DNA of 59,866 bases from Hymenobacter sp. ISL-91. Its GTDB lineage: Bacteria > Bacteroidota > Bacteroidia > Cytophagales > Hymenobacteraceae. The position numbers and the translations under genes are program-made. The stretch is taken from assembly GCF_018613725.1 (NCBI RefSeq), contig NZ_JAGGPS010000044.1, positions 1 to 59,866 of the forward strand, written 5' to 3'. Positions 50,257-59,697 of the stretch are shown here, in pieces (positions within the stretch are counted from its first letter, which is position 1; every line of letters begins with the position of its first letter). The notes beneath the pieces are model-generated. The model was given only the letters and a program-made list of their open reading frames with translations. It had not been told where the DNA came from and did no database searches.

Positions 50257-50574
50257 AACGATGAATAAAGAGCTGTTCCGGAGCGGGAGTGGGTACAGAA
50301 ACTGTTTGGCAGGCTAAAAGCACATCAAGCCTCGGCTGGCTGCCGCGCAACCAAAGCATACGCTACTTATGGCTTGCCAAACAGCTTCCGTATAGTTAAG
50401 CAACATGCTGCCTTTTTGTTTGCCGGCCTGGCTAAATCTGCTCAGTTGTGTCGGGCAGTTTCTACGAATTAAGCCCCATCGCCACCCACTAAAAGGGCAA
50501 CGATGGGGCTTGATGCTAGGGAGCGATACCGAACCAAAAACTATCCGGTAGCAGCCAACAGACCAATGTAGCGC
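50257..50574. other. Intergenic region with inverted repeats
   Basis: No gene. An imperfect inverted repeat (about 50299-50315 with 50371-50387, centred on TGTTTGGCA and TGCCAAACA) lies in the middle, and the terminator at 50471-50511 lies near the right end. Confidence 0.5.
50471..50511 (-). terminator. Hairpin after RhlE helicase gene
   Basis: 11-bp perfect stem (50471-50481 with 50501-50511), 19-nt loop. It lies 64 bp past the helicase stop codon. Confidence 0.6.
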
Positions 50575-51996
50575 CTACCGGCTGCCACCCCGGCCCCGAC
50601 CACCGCCACCACCTCGCGACGAGCCGCCGCCGGCTGGGCTGCGCTGGCTTTCTCCACGGCCGGCCTGGCTGCTGGTTTGGCTGCGCGGGCTGCTCTCGCG
50701 GCCTCCGCCGCTGGCAGGGCGTTGGCCCTCCCAGCCACGGCCACCACCGCCCTGCTGGCCACCTTCGCGGCCCGGACGCGCCGGACGACCAGCCGGACCC
50801 TTAGGGCGCTTGATGGGTGGTCCGCCGGTTAGCGGTACTGGCTGCACGGCCGATGTGGCGTAAGGATGGCTCTGCACTACCGGTACCTGCCGCCGGATGA
50901 GTTTCTGAATGTCCTGCAGGTAAGCGCGCTCCTCATCTTCGCAGAAGGAGAGGGCCGTCCCATCGGCACCGGCGCGGCCGGTACGACCGATGCGGTGCAC
51001 GTAGGTTTCGGGTTCGTTCGGAATCTCGTAGTTGATGACGTGGGTTAGCTCATCTACGTCGATGCCGCGGGCGGCAATGTCGGTGGCAACCAGCACGCGG
51101 GTCGAACCGGCCTTGAAGTTAGACAAGGCCCGCTGGCGGTGGTTTTGGCTCTTATTGCCATGAATAGCTTCGGCCGGAATGCTGGCCTTGGCCAGTGTTT
51201 TTACCACCTTATCGGCTCCGTGCTTGGTGCGCGTGAACACCAGCACGCGGCGGATATTCTTGTCCTGCAGCACGTGCTCCAGCAAGTCGGCCTTATCGTT
51301 CTTATCGACCATATAAACGGCCTGCGTTACGGTTTCGGCAGTGCTCGATACGGGCGTTACAGCCACCTTCACCGGGTTGGGCCGCAGAATGCTGCCGGCC
51401 AACTCCTGAATCTGGCCAGGCATAGTGGCCGAGAAAAACAGGGTCTGGCGGCTGGCGGGCAGCTTGGGCAGGATGCGCTTGATGTCGTGAATGAAGCCCA
51501 TGTCGAGCATGCGGTCGGCTTCATCGAGCACGAACACCTCAATCTGGCGCAGGTCAATAAAGCCCTGGTTCATCAGGTCGAGCAAGCGGCCGGGGGTGGC
51601 AATAAGTACCTCGACGCCCCGCTTAAGAATTTGTACCTGCGGGTGCTGGCCCACGCCACCAAAAATAACGGTGGAGCGCAGCTTGGGCAGATGGCGACCG
51701 TAGGATTTAAAGCTCTCCCCGATCTGGATAGCCAGCTCGCGGGTAGGCGTGAGCACCAGGCACCGGATGCGACCAGGGGCATGGCGCTCTACCTGGGCCG
51801 TCTGATGCAGAATCTGAAGAATGGGAACGGTGAAAGCGGCCGTTTTGCCGGTGCCGGTCTGGGCAATACCCAGCAGATCGTGGCCTTCCAGTACCTGCGG
51901 AATGGCTTGCTGCTGAATAGGAGTAGGGGTGGTGTAACCTTCCTCGTGCAGGGCACGGAGGATAGGCTCAATCAGGTTGAGTTCGTCGAACGACAT
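50575..51996 (-). CDS. rhlE: DEAD-box RNA helicase, RhlE type
   Basis: A 473-residue RNA helicase. SFDELNL and [10 protein letters not shown] form the Q motif, [11 protein letters not shown] (near 44) Walker [12 protein letters not shown] (near 155) motif II, SATMPGQ (near 190) motif III and [10 protein letters not shown] (near 340) motif VI. The tail (about 400-473) is rich in Gly, Arg, Ser and Pro, a flexible RNA-binding extension. No DbpA domain, unlike the helicase at 21879. RhlE proteins act in ribosome assembly and RNA turnover. ATG at 51996. Confidence 0.9.
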   Translation of the reverse strand: MSFDELNLIEPILRALHEEGYTTPTPIQQQAIPQVLEGHDLLGIAQTGTGKTAAFTVPILQILHQTAQVERHAPGRIRCLVLTPTRELAIQIGESFKSYGRHLPKLRSTVIFGGVGQHPQVQILKRGVEVLIATPGRLLDLMNQGFIDLRQIEVFVLDEADRMLDMGFIHDIKRILPKLPASRQTLFFSATMPGQIQELAGSILRPNPVKVAVTPVSSTAETVTQAVYMVDKNDKADLLEHVLQDKNIRRVLVFTRTKHGADKVVKTLAKASIPAEAIHGNKSQNHRQRALSNFKAGSTRVLVATDIAARGIDVDELTHVINYEIPNEPETYVHRIGRTGRAGADGTALSFCEDEERAYLQDIQKLIRRQVPVVQSHPYATSAVQPVPLTGGPPIKRPKGPAGRPARPGREGGQQGGGGRGWEGQRPASGGGRESSPRSQTSSQAGRGESQRSPAGGGSSRGGGGGRGRGGSR

Positions 51997-52209
51997 CTAA
52001 GGGGAAAAAGCAACCGCCGGAAGGCGGCAAAAATGACACGGGAATATATCCGCCGGCAAAGATCGGGCTTTTTAGTTTTATAGCGCCGATAAAGACGTAT
52101 ACTAGGCCTCTGTTGGGCAAGCCGGCGCGGCACAGACCGTCCGGCCGCTGCCCCGGCTTGCCGCAAATAGCCGGCCACCTTTCAACAACCCGCTGATTCA
52201 ACGCAACGC

Positions 52210-52725
52210 ATGCGCATTATCGACCGCAAAACGGCTTATGATGGCCACTACAAACTCAGCCAGCTACAGGTTCAGGATGGTGATAAGACACTTAAGCGCG
52301 AGCGGTTCGAGCCGGGCACGGCCGTAGCGGCGCTGGTACGCCATAGTGGCAGCGGGCAATACATCCTGGCCCGGCAGTACCGCATCGGGCCCGAAAAAGA
52401 GTTGATAGAGCTGGCCGCTGGTATGGTTGATAAAGGCGAGGAGCCGGCCACGGCCATCTGCCGCGAGCTTCAGGAGGAGTTGGGCTACGACGTGGACCAA
52501 CTGGAACAGATTGCCCGCGTGTTCCCCTCGCCCGGCACCAGCGCCGAAATTATCACCGTCTTCTACGCCGAAGTCAGCCGGCAGTCAGGCCCCGGTGGGG
52601 GGCTGGCTTCGGAGAACGAACGAATTGAAGCGGTAGAATTCTCGGCCGACGAATTATTTGCTGCCGAATTTGAGGATGCCAAAACCATCATTGCCGTGCA
52701 GTGGGCCCGGCTGCATAAGCAATAG
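52210..52725 (+). CDS. Nudix hydrolase, ADP-ribose pyrophosphatase-like
   Basis: A 171-residue Nudix enzyme. The Nudix box runs from GMVDKGEEPATAICRE to LQEELG (residues 71-92). LIELAAGMVDKGE and VFPSPGTSAEIITVFYAE are typical of the NudF/ADP-ribose pyrophosphatase branch, in which the Pro-rich segment after the box selects ADP-ribose. Probably hydrolyses ADP-ribose or related sugar nucleotides. The window also holds an ADP-ribosylglycohydrolase (57736-58695). Its last codons lie in an 88-bp perfect palindrome shared with the convergent gene. Confidence 0.85.
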   Translation: MRIIDRKTAYDGHYKLSQLQVQDGDKTLKRERFEPGTAVAALVRHSGSGQYILARQYRIGPEKELIELAAGMVDKGEEPATAICRELQEELGYDVDQLEQIARVFPSPGTSAEIITVFYAEVSRQSGPGGGLASENERIEAVEFSADELFAAEFEDAKTIIAVQWARLHKQ

Positions 52726-52807
52726 CACAAGCGTAAACCAAATGTATAAAGCCCGTATCCAGGACAGGATACGGGCTTTATACATTTGGTTTACGCTTGT
52801 GCTATTG
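52720..52807. repeat. Perfect 41-bp-arm palindrome shared by convergent gene ends
   Basis: Arms at 52720-52760 and 52767-52807 are exact inverse copies; the loop is only 6 nt (AGGACA). Both genes end with a Gln codon and TAG inside it. It should act as a strong bidirectional terminator. The perfection and length are exceptional for a plain terminator. Confidence 0.95.
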
Positions 52808-53362
52808 CGCTTTAATGATGTACTCGAAATTCTGCTTGGTCTTAGCGTCGTTGATGGTCAGAGACACATCCTGTTCGCCAGCTACTTTAACAAATGGGAT
52901 AACTCGCTTACTCATATATAGGTCGCGGTTCCAGAAGCGGCCTTGGCCAGCGGGCAACTCGGGCAGGTTGAGCAACTCTTCGCCCGCCTTGTTTTTTGCC
53001 AGCAGGCTCAGGTAGCTGGGGTCGGCATTCTTGGAACCTCGCCGGTACATAGTTACGGTAAGCTGCCCCCCGGCCGGGAGCTGCGTCAGGCGGCGCTGGT
53101 AGGTGGTATCAGCCCAGCTATTGATGCGCTTAAGCTCGTTGATCTGAGCCAAGAGGTCGACGTAGGGAAGGTAGGCTACCCGGGTTACGCAGGCATCGAC
53201 TTCCGCTTCCTCATCGGTGTTCTTCGTTACGTTGAGCACGTAGGTGCTTTCTTCATCCTTCTTAGGGAAAGCATATTTCTTACGGGGCTTGCCAGCCATC
53301 GATTGTGCCGAAGCCGCCAGGGTGCCCGACAGGATCAGTGTAATGAGGAGAAGTTTTTTCAT
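52802..53362 (-). CDS. Exported hypothetical protein
   Basis: A 186-residue protein with a signal peptide (MKKLLLITLILSGTLAASAQ). The mature part is polar with beta-rich text (TYVLNVTKNTDEE, GQLTVTMYRRGSKN) and a GEELLNLPELPAGQGRFWNRDLYM segment. No named family. Probably periplasmic. It ends in the shared palindrome with the Nudix gene. A TATCTTTG -7 element lies at 53406-53413, giving a leader of about 40 nt. ATG at 53362. Confidence 0.7.
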   Translation of the reverse strand: MKKLLLITLILSGTLAASAQSMAGKPRKKYAFPKKDEESTYVLNVTKNTDEEAEVDACVTRVAYLPYVDLLAQINELKRINSWADTTYQRRLTQLPAGGQLTVTMYRRGSKNADPSYLSLLAKNKAGEELLNLPELPAGQGRFWNRDLYMSKRVIPFVKVAGEQDVSLTINDAKTKQNFEYIIKAQ

Positions 53363-53405
53363 ATGGGTAAATAGGAAGGCGGCAATGGGTTCGCCAATAT
53401 GGGGG

Positions 53406-53413
53406 CAAAGATA
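53406..53413 (-). promoter_or_regulatory. -7 element for exported hypothetical gene
   Basis: TATCTTTG on the minus strand, exact TAnnTTTG match, about 44 nt before the ATG. Confidence 0.45.
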
Positions 53414-53553
53414 CGCAATAAACGAGCTGCCTTTGCAGCCTGCCCCCGCTGGCCGGCGCGGGTTCACCGGTTTTCTGCAGTGTCTTTGGCCGCACCTTTC
53501 TCGGGTTGGCGCAGCCCGCCGGGCCCAAGCCAGTAACATCCAATCCTGCTGCC

Positions 53554-53561
53554 TATTTTTG
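53554..53561 (+). promoter_or_regulatory. -7 element for OmpA-family gene
   Basis: TATTTTTG, TAnnTTTG match, 5 nt before the ATG at 53567 and 23 nt before a second in-frame ATG at 53585. Suggests a leaderless start or use of the second ATG. Confidence 0.45.
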
Positions 53562-53566
53562 AGTCA

Positions 53567-55594
53567 ATGAGGTGGTTCGAATACATGCTCTGGGGAAAAA
53601 TCTGGCTCTTACTACTAGTACTGGCCACGCCCGGCCCGGGGTGGGCCCAGGGCAACGCCGCCGGCCAGACCTACACCGATGCCCGCGGCGGCTACCAACT
53701 CGGCTACCCCACGGGCTGGCAGGTAATGCCTGGCGAAAACCACCGCACCACGTTTTATGTGGGCCCCGACTGGGAGACTACGCCCGCCGCGGCTTCCATC
53801 AGTCTGCACCCGCTACCCGACAACCGGAAAAGCCTCAACCTGCTGCAAGCCGGTCAGCTCGACTCGGTTTGGCGCTATGTAACCAGCCTGCCCCGGGCGC
53901 GGGTGTACCGGCTGGAGGAGCACGACGAAAACCGTTTCCAGGAGCTGCGCTACGACTATGCCTACGACGACGCTACGGCTCGCCCGGCCGGCGGGCCACG
54001 GAGGACGCGGGTACTGGGCCGCCGGCTCTGGCGCGAGGGCTACGAGTACCGGCTGGAGTACCGCAGCCCCGACAGGCCCGACCCGCACCGCGCAGCGGCC
54101 CGGCAGCTGCTGGCCTCGTTGCGCCTCGTGAACCCCGGCCCCCCCAGCCGCCGCCCCCCACCGCCGCCGCCCCAGGGCTGCGACGATAAGTTCTATGGCA
54201 TTGCGGCCCTGCGCATCAACAACGACATCTGGGAAGACGACTGCCGCACGATACATGAGTTTTCCAGCCTTGACCCGGCCCAGCCGCCCGTCATTCATCG
54301 GCGGGTACTGCCCTTTCAGTCATATGCCCTGGCCAAAGGCTTCGATAACTGCCTGTATGCCGTAACCAAAGCGCCTACCAACGCCCCCGAGCGGGTGTAC
54401 CGCTACAACCCCGCCACCCGCCAGGGCGAGTACACCAGCTGGCAGCTGCCGGCCCAGGGTTCCGGCGGCGTCTGGATTTCGGGCGGCACCGACGACCGGG
54501 GCGACCTGTACTTCAGCACCGCCGACGGCAACCTGCTGGTGCGCGTGAATCCGGCCAGCGGCACAGTCAGCACCGTTTGGAGCACCGATCCGCTGCGCAA
54601 AGCCCGCTACTTCGGGGCGCTGGGCTTTGCGGGGGCCGGCACCCACGCCAACTTCTGCTTCGATGCCCGCCGCACGCTCTACCAGGTTTACAGCACCGAC
54701 GGCTCGCTGCTGCGCGTCAACATAGACAGCCGCCAGCCCGCCCCCGACATTCTGCCCCTCGACGGACTGCCCGAGCGGGGCGGTTACAGTGGTATTCTGC
54801 TGCAGAATGATGAGTTCGGCAACCGTCGGCTGTTTCTGGCCGGCCCCAAGGCCATTTATCAGATTGATATGGAAACCAAAGAGGTGGCCCGGATTCGGCG
54901 GGGCGTGTACACCGACCTGGCGGGCTGCAACCTGTTCCGCAAGGCCGCCACCGACGAGCCGTCGGCCCCCGTACTGGTGCGGGCACCATGGCGGGGCCGG
55001 GTGCTCGATGCCATAACGATGCAGCCACTACCCCGTGCTGGCCTGCGCCTGCGCCCTATTACGGTGTCGGCCCGCGCCGATACGGCCCTGGCCCTCACGG
55101 CCGGTGGCGTGTTTAGCTTCCCGGCCCGGCCCGGCAACCTCTACGCCACCCAGCTGCGCCTGCCCGGCTACGTACCGCTCGATACCACCTTTGCCGCCGC
55201 CACCGGCCCTTACGCCCAGGACGTGCTGCTACGTCCGCTCGGCGTGGGCTCGACGCTGGAATTGGAAAACGTGCAGTTTTCACGCGGCCAGGGCGAGCTG
55301 CTCACCACCTCATTCCCAGCCCTCGATACGCTGGCCACGCTGCTTACAGCCTCACCCGGCCTTACCATCGAGCTACGCGGCCACACCGATAATGTGGGCG
55401 ACCCGCAGAAAAACGTGGAGTTAAGCCAGCGCCGGGTAGCCGCCGTGAAGGCCTACCTGGTAAAGCGCGGCGTAGCCCCGGAGCGCATCAGCGGCGTGGG
55501 CCTGGGTGGCAGCGAGCCGCGGGCCAGCAACACCCAGGAAAATACCCGCCGCCTCAACCGCCGCGTCGAGTTTCGGGTGACGGGGCTGCAGTAA
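53567..55594 (+). CDS. Exported OmpA-family protein with N-terminal repeat domain
   Basis: A 675-residue protein. After a signal peptide (cleavage near WAQG, residue 28) come a PsbP-like N-terminal part (about 30-190), a Pro-rich linker, a stretch resembling a beta-propeller (about 205-465), a carboxypeptidase-regulatory-like domain (WRGRVLDAITMQPLPRAGLRL, near 485-560), and a C-terminal OmpA domain (ELRGHTDNVGD and LNRRVEFRV, near 570-675). The OmpA part binds peptidoglycan, so the protein links the outer membrane or periplasm to the wall. The ATG at 53567 or 53585 is the start. Confidence 0.82.
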   Translation: MRWFEYMLWGKIWLLLLVLATPGPGWAQGNAAGQTYTDARGGYQLGYPTGWQVMPGENHRTTFYVGPDWETTPAAASISLHPLPDNRKSLNLLQAGQLDSVWRYVTSLPRARVYRLEEHDENRFQELRYDYAYDDATARPAGGPRRTRVLGRRLWREGYEYRLEYRSPDRPDPHRAAARQLLASLRLVNPGPPSRRPPPPPPQGCDDKFYGIAALRINNDIWEDDCRTIHEFSSLDPAQPPVIHRRVLPFQSYALAKGFDNCLYAVTKAPTNAPERVYRYNPATRQGEYTSWQLPAQGSGGVWISGGTDDRGDLYFSTADGNLLVRVNPASGTVSTVWSTDPLRKARYFGALGFAGAGTHANFCFDARRTLYQVYSTDGSLLRVNIDSRQPAPDILPLDGLPERGGYSGILLQNDEFGNRRLFLAGPKAIYQIDMETKEVARIRRGVYTDLAGCNLFRKAATDEPSAPVLVRAPWRGRVLDAITMQPLPRAGLRLRPITVSARADTALALTAGGVFSFPARPGNLYATQLRLPGYVPLDTTFAAATGPYAQDVLLRPLGVGSTLELENVQFSRGQGELLTTSFPALDTLATLLTASPGLTIELRGHTDNVGDPQKNVELSQRRVAAVKAYLVKRGVAPERISGVGLGGSEPRASNTQENTRRLNRRVEFRVTGLQ

Positions 55595-55645
55595 GCAGGG
55601 AGGGGAATATTGATAGCTATTTATGGCTGATCGACGAATCTGTTT

Positions 55646-56893
55646 ATGAAGAGAATTGTGTCGCTGGAGGGCCTGCTGGGGTTGGTGATTTTGCTGGCCG
55701 CCGCCCTATATGCCTATAATTCCTCGCCGGGTATTACGGTGCGCAACCGCTTTTACACACCGCCGACAGCGCTGCAGAAGTTGCTGAAGCGCTTTCAACG
55801 GCTTCAGCTGCAGTCGGAGGAAATACCGCCTGCCCTGCCGTTTGTCTATCGAGACGAGAACCCTCGTGATTTTTCCATCGCGCTGGCCAACCAGCCGCTG
55901 GGGCTGCGCAAAAGTCAGGTGTTGCTGGGCAACCCCTTCGCGGCAGCTCCTTTTCCGCTCTCCTACTCCATGATTTATCGGGGCAATCTGGTGGTCCTGT
56001 TCGAGCCGGGCTACTTCGCGTGCTACCAGCTTCCGGCCCTGACCCGAAACCGAAAACTGGAACAGCAGCTCAACACCCGAAAATTCGCTTACCATTGGGT
56101 GCTTAGCCAGGAATTAGTGGCCTTGGCCGACGGCCGCCCGGTGGCCTTCACCGAAAAAAACGGCTGGCAGCCCTACACCCAGCCGCTGCCACTCAGCCAG
56201 CAGCCCAAGCTATTTGAAGATGCACGCTACGTGGTCTGCATGAGGTGCAACGGCGAGTTCGGCGGCGAGGTATACTTCTACGATAAACAGCAGCACTGCT
56301 ACTATATAGCCCGGGCTACCTGCCCGGTGGCGGTTACCAAGCGAGGCGGCAAGTATTTTGTGCTCTCTGCTCTGGCCCATATGATGGGCTCCGCAGAATT
56401 GCAGCAAATCGATAACCCGGCCGAGCTAACGCGCTGGGTTGGTGAAAACAGGCCCCAGGACCGGGATTTCGCCCGCAGTTACGACGCGAAGCTGAGCCAG
56501 GGTAAAAAACTGTTCGACTACTCGGGCCTGTTGCTGCTGTCGGGCTTTACTCTGAATGGGCAAACGCTGTACCTGGTAAGCTGGCGCAACACCACGTTTC
56601 TGGCTACCTGGCAGGCGGGCACGTTCCGGGCAGTTGACCCCCTCTTTTACAACGACATCTACGCTAATGACCCGGTAACGGTCGACTACGGCCCGGCGGG
56701 TGTGCTGATGAATATTGATTCTTCTGAAGGGGTAGAAACGTCATGCCTGCTGTTTGCCGGCAATCAGGCTATCAAAATTAACTGGAGCAAAAGCAGCGTT
56801 ATTGAGGAGTATGCTACTGACCCCATGGCCCCCATTGATAGTGCATACCAATGGCAGATAACTGATTCCGTGGATGTTCAGCTCGTAAGATAG
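55646..56893 (+). CDS. Single-pass membrane or exported hypothetical protein
   Basis: A 415-residue protein with one N-terminal hydrophobic helix (LEGLLGLVILLAAALYAYN), after which the chain is polar and aromatic. CMRCNGEFGG near residue 193 and several other Cys could form a metal or disulphide site. No recognised family. It lies 51 bp after the OmpA-like gene on the same strand with no terminator between, so they may be co-transcribed. Probably extracytoplasmic. A terminator follows 107 bp after the stop. Confidence 0.6.
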   Translation: MKRIVSLEGLLGLVILLAAALYAYNSSPGITVRNRFYTPPTALQKLLKRFQRLQLQSEEIPPALPFVYRDENPRDFSIALANQPLGLRKSQVLLGNPFAAAPFPLSYSMIYRGNLVVLFEPGYFACYQLPALTRNRKLEQQLNTRKFAYHWVLSQELVALADGRPVAFTEKNGWQPYTQPLPLSQQPKLFEDARYVVCMRCNGEFGGEVYFYDKQQHCYYIARATCPVAVTKRGGKYFVLSALAHMMGSAELQQIDNPAELTRWVGENRPQDRDFARSYDAKLSQGKKLFDYSGLLLLSGFTLNGQTLYLVSWRNTTFLATWQAGTFRAVDPLFYNDIYANDPVTVDYGPAGVLMNIDSSEGVETSCLLFAGNQAIKINWSKSSVIEEYATDPMAPIDSAYQWQITDSVDVQLVR

Positions 56894-57000
56894 CGCTACC
56901 ACCGAAATACTGGTGTCGACGGAAAGCCACTCAAGATGCCTAGGTTTCGGGGTAGTCGTCGGCGCTTTCGTCTCCGCTATAGTCGAAGCCCACCTAAAAA

Positions 57001-57038
57001 AAAGCAGCCTTCCCGCGCTGGTGCGGGAAGGCTGCTTT
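57001..57038. terminator. Terminator, 16-bp stem
   Basis: 16-bp perfect stem (57001-57016 with 57023-57038), 6-nt loop, A tract before and T tract after. Serves the 55646 gene and the convergent small basic gene. Confidence 0.9.
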
Positions 57039-57063
57039 GTAGATGATAATCGGGCGTCCAGGG

Positions 57064-57348
57064 CTAGTTGCTGGCGCCGATAGTGGTGTTGCGGGAACGA
57101 CGCGGGGCGCGCTGCTCGGTTTTCTTACGCTTGCGCCAGAACTGGAACCAGCGCTGCCGGTACCGAACGGTGCGTTTCATGCGGGCTTTGCGGCCTCCAC
57201 CTTTATAGGTGCGGTAGTTAGGCCGGTGTACGTACACTTTGCCGCGCATTTTAGCGCGGGCGGCTGGGCCGGGAGGGGCGGCAAGCGCGGGGCTGATGTC
57301 GGCCAGGCCCATCACCAGTAGCATGAAGAAGAGAAAAAAACGGGTCAT
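57064..57348 (-). CDS. Small exported basic protein
   Basis: A 94-residue protein with a signal peptide (MTRFFLFFMLLVMGLADISP, cleavage near ALAA) and a strongly basic, Arg/Lys-rich mature part (RYRQRWFQFWRKRKK). It has no named family. Such proteins may bind nucleic acid, lipid or wall polymers. The ATG at 57348 removes 14 upstream residues. Confidence 0.6.
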   Translation of the reverse strand: MTRFFLFFMLLVMGLADISPALAAPPGPAARAKMRGKVYVHRPNYRTYKGGGRKARMKRTVRYRQRWFQFWRKRKKTEQRAPRRSRNTTIGASN

Positions 57349-57390
57349 AGCAAAATGGTAAAGCCGCAAAAGCCACACGAAGGTAAGCAC

Positions 57391-57735
57391 GCTGTTGGCA
57401 AGTATTCAGCCAAAAACGGAAACCTGCAGTAAAAGATTGAAATTTTAGTTCCCAGGCCCCGCCCTAGCGTCTGTACTATACAGAAAGCTGCTGATAGCGG
57501 CGGGCTGCAGTACGGGGGAGGAGGCCGATTGTTGCGTTTGCGGGAATAAGAGCCTAATCAGCGCTTTAAAAACATCGGATGCTCGTGCGTTGCTTTCATG
57601 AACAGGCGACTGTGGGAACCGGAAGCAGGACAAAAAACCGGTTGAGCGCAGGGCCACGGCAAGCCATAATGCCGTTGTGCAGAGCGGGATTCTGGCAGCC
57701 TATTACCTATTTTGCCGTTCCACTATTCCTTCGCT
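57391..57735. other. Intergenic region between divergent genes
   Basis: No repeat or gene is apparent. It should hold promoters for the small basic gene (minus) and the ADP-ribosylglycohydrolase (plus). A CTATTTTGCC box at 57707-57716 is a near match to the -7 consensus. Confidence 0.4.
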
Positions 57736-58695
57736 ATGCCATTGCCAACCGCTACTGAAACGCAACTCCGCGCGGCCCTGCTGGGGCTAGCCGTGGCTGA
57801 CGCGCTGGGCGTACCCGTTGAGTTCCAGAGCCGTGCCGCCCGCCGTCTCGACCCCGTGGTAACCATGCGTGAATACGGCACCCATAATCAGCCCGCTGGT
57901 ACATGGTCCGATGATGCTTCGCTCACATTTTGCCTGGCCCAGACACTGGCCAATGGCTTCACGCTCGGCAAAGTAGCCGAATATAGCCGCCGCTGGTACT
58001 ATGAGCAGCTCTGGACACCCCACGGCTCTGTGTTCGATATCGGCGTCACCACCCGTGAGGCCTTGAACCGTCTGCAGGCAGACGGCGACCTGATTCTAGC
58101 CGGCGGCACCGACGAGTACAGCAACGGCAATGGCGCGCTGATGAGGATTCTGCCGCTGGCTTTCTATCAGGTAGATGCGCCCCTGAAAGAGCGTTTCCAA
58201 CTCATCCACAACGTGTCGGCCATTACCCACGGCCATATCCGCTCGGCGGTAGCATGCTTTCTGTACCTGGAAATGGCCCGCTACCTGCGCACTGGCCAGT
58301 CGCCGGCCTGGGCCTATGCCGAAATGTGTCGACAGGCCCCGGCCCAGCTGTATGAGTTAAAGGTTCCAGCGCATGAAGCCGATAAGTTTGAGCGCATCCT
58401 TAGCGGCCGCCTACCCGACATTTCTGCAACGGCCATCAATAGTGGCGGCTACGTTATGCACACGCTGGAAGCCGCGCTTTGGTGCCTGCTACGCCATGAA
58501 ACCTATGCCGAAACGGTGCTTGCGGCCGTCAACCTCGGTGATGATACCGACACCACCGGTGCCGTAACCGGCGGGCTGGCCGGGCTATGGTATGGGGAGG
58601 CTGCAATTCCGGCCGAGTGGCTCCAGGTGCTGGCCCGCCGCGCCGATATTGAGGCATTGGCGGCAGCTGCGACGCAAGGACCGAGCGTAACCTAA
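57736..58695 (+). CDS. ADP-ribosylglycohydrolase family protein
   Basis: A 319-residue DraG/ARH-type enzyme. AGTWSDDASLTF (near residues 55-66) holds the first acidic metal pair, and NLGDDTDTTGAVTGGLAG (near 275-292) the second. These bind two metal ions that position ADP-ribose. Family role: removing ADP-ribose from proteins or nucleic acid. The partner ADP-ribosyltransferase is not in the window. The ATG at 57736 is preferred over an upstream TTG. A hairpin terminator follows the stop. Confidence 0.88.
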   Translation: MPLPTATETQLRAALLGLAVADALGVPVEFQSRAARRLDPVVTMREYGTHNQPAGTWSDDASLTFCLAQTLANGFTLGKVAEYSRRWYYEQLWTPHGSVFDIGVTTREALNRLQADGDLILAGGTDEYSNGNGALMRILPLAFYQVDAPLKERFQLIHNVSAITHGHIRSAVACFLYLEMARYLRTGQSPAWAYAEMCRQAPAQLYELKVPAHEADKFERILSGRLPDISATAINSGGYVMHTLEAALWCLLRHETYAETVLAAVNLGDDTDTTGAVTGGLAGLWYGEAAIPAEWLQVLARRADIEALAAAATQGPSVT

Positions 58696-58702
58696 AAAAG
58701 CA

Positions 58703-58735
58703 AAAGGCCCTTCAGCGGGGTGCTGAAGGGCCTTT
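58703..58735. terminator. Terminator between ADP-ribosylglycohydrolase and tRNA-Asp
   Basis: 14-bp perfect stem (58703-58716 with 58722-58735), 5-nt loop. It can serve the plus-strand gene and, on the minus strand, lies directly after the tRNA. Confidence 0.9.
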
Positions 58736-58736
58736 G

Positions 58737-58810
58737 CGGTCCGGACGGGACTCGAACCCGCGACCTCCGCCGTGACAGGGCGGCATTCTAACCAACTGAA
58801 CTACCGAACC
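58737..58810 (-). tRNA. tRNA-Asp (GTC)
   Basis: A 74-nt cloverleaf on the minus strand. Acceptor GGTTCGG pairs with CCGGACC (one G-U), the D loop carries AGTTGGTTA, the anticodon stem CCGCC/GGCGG encloses CTGTCAC (anticodon GTC), and the T arm is GCGGG TTCGAGT CCCGT. The discriminator base is G, as in Asp tRNAs. CCA is not encoded. Confidence 0.96.
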
Positions 58811-59012
58811 AGGTAACCATCCGGGGCGGGCCGTGCGCCTTTCCCTTTTGATGATGCAAATATAGAAGGTCAGGTCGAGTGTACAAACAAAAAACTGCCT
58901 TAGCAGGGCATAGCAAGCATTTTTGAATGGGTATTACTCTGTCAGTAAAGCTAATAGGAACGAAAAAAAATCTGAAATATTTTTGAAGTAGACTTGTAGT
59001 GCCTCAACTGTA

Positions 59013-59697
59013 CTATTTCTTGAGCACCAGATAGCCGTAAGCTGGCAGCGCCAGCGTAGTGCCCAGCGTGAGCGAGCCACCAGTCAACGCATCGGTCCAG
59101 GTGGTGTTGGCGAGGGTAGCCGGCAGAAAGTAGGTTTGGGCTGAATTGCGCACGTTGGCCACCACGAAGGCCTGCTCGGAGCCGGCTGTTTTGGTGAAGG
59201 CGCATACGTTGGCGGTGCTGTATGCAGTGGGTGTGCCTATCCGCAGGGCCGCGCTGCCGGCGCGAGCAGCCAGTAGCTGCTTATAGGCCCGCTTCACGTC
59301 GGGGTTCTGGCCCCAGCGCACCTTTACGCCGGTAAACGGAAACGGAATAGCCTGGCTCATGCCGGCTTCCTGGCCGTTATAAATCATGGGCACTCCTTTA
59401 TATAGGGCCGTAAGTACGAAGGCCGACATGGCCCCCGCTTTCCCGCCGAACAACGCTACCGGGGTGCCATCGGAGCCGTTTACGTCGTGGTTGGTGATGT
59501 AGCGCACTACCTGCTGGGCGCCTGTGGCACCGTTATATTCGCTGGTATTCAGGGCATCGAAGGTGGTGGCGGGGTTGCCGTTGCGGTACACTTGGTAGAT
59601 GCCGCCGTACCAGTTGAAGCCGAAGTTGTAGTCGAAGCCGGAGCTGAAGTTGGCGGCGCGCGTGCCCTCAGCCAGCAGCAGCAGCTTATGCGACCTA
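59013..59697 (-). pseudogene. Alpha-amylase C-terminal part, interrupted by IS630 element
   Basis: The last 220 or so codons of a GH13 alpha-amylase. The catalytic-site text RYITNHDVNGSDG is visible, then YKGVPMIYNGQEAG and the C-terminal beta domain ending YGYLVLKK. Upstream of the start at 59591 the same frame continues through LLLLAEGTRAANFSSGFDYN (around 59620-59680), which holds the usual catalytic Glu, so it reaches about 59697. There it meets an IS630-type end. The rest of the gene is outside the window. Real gene, but probably broken at this point. Confidence 0.82.
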
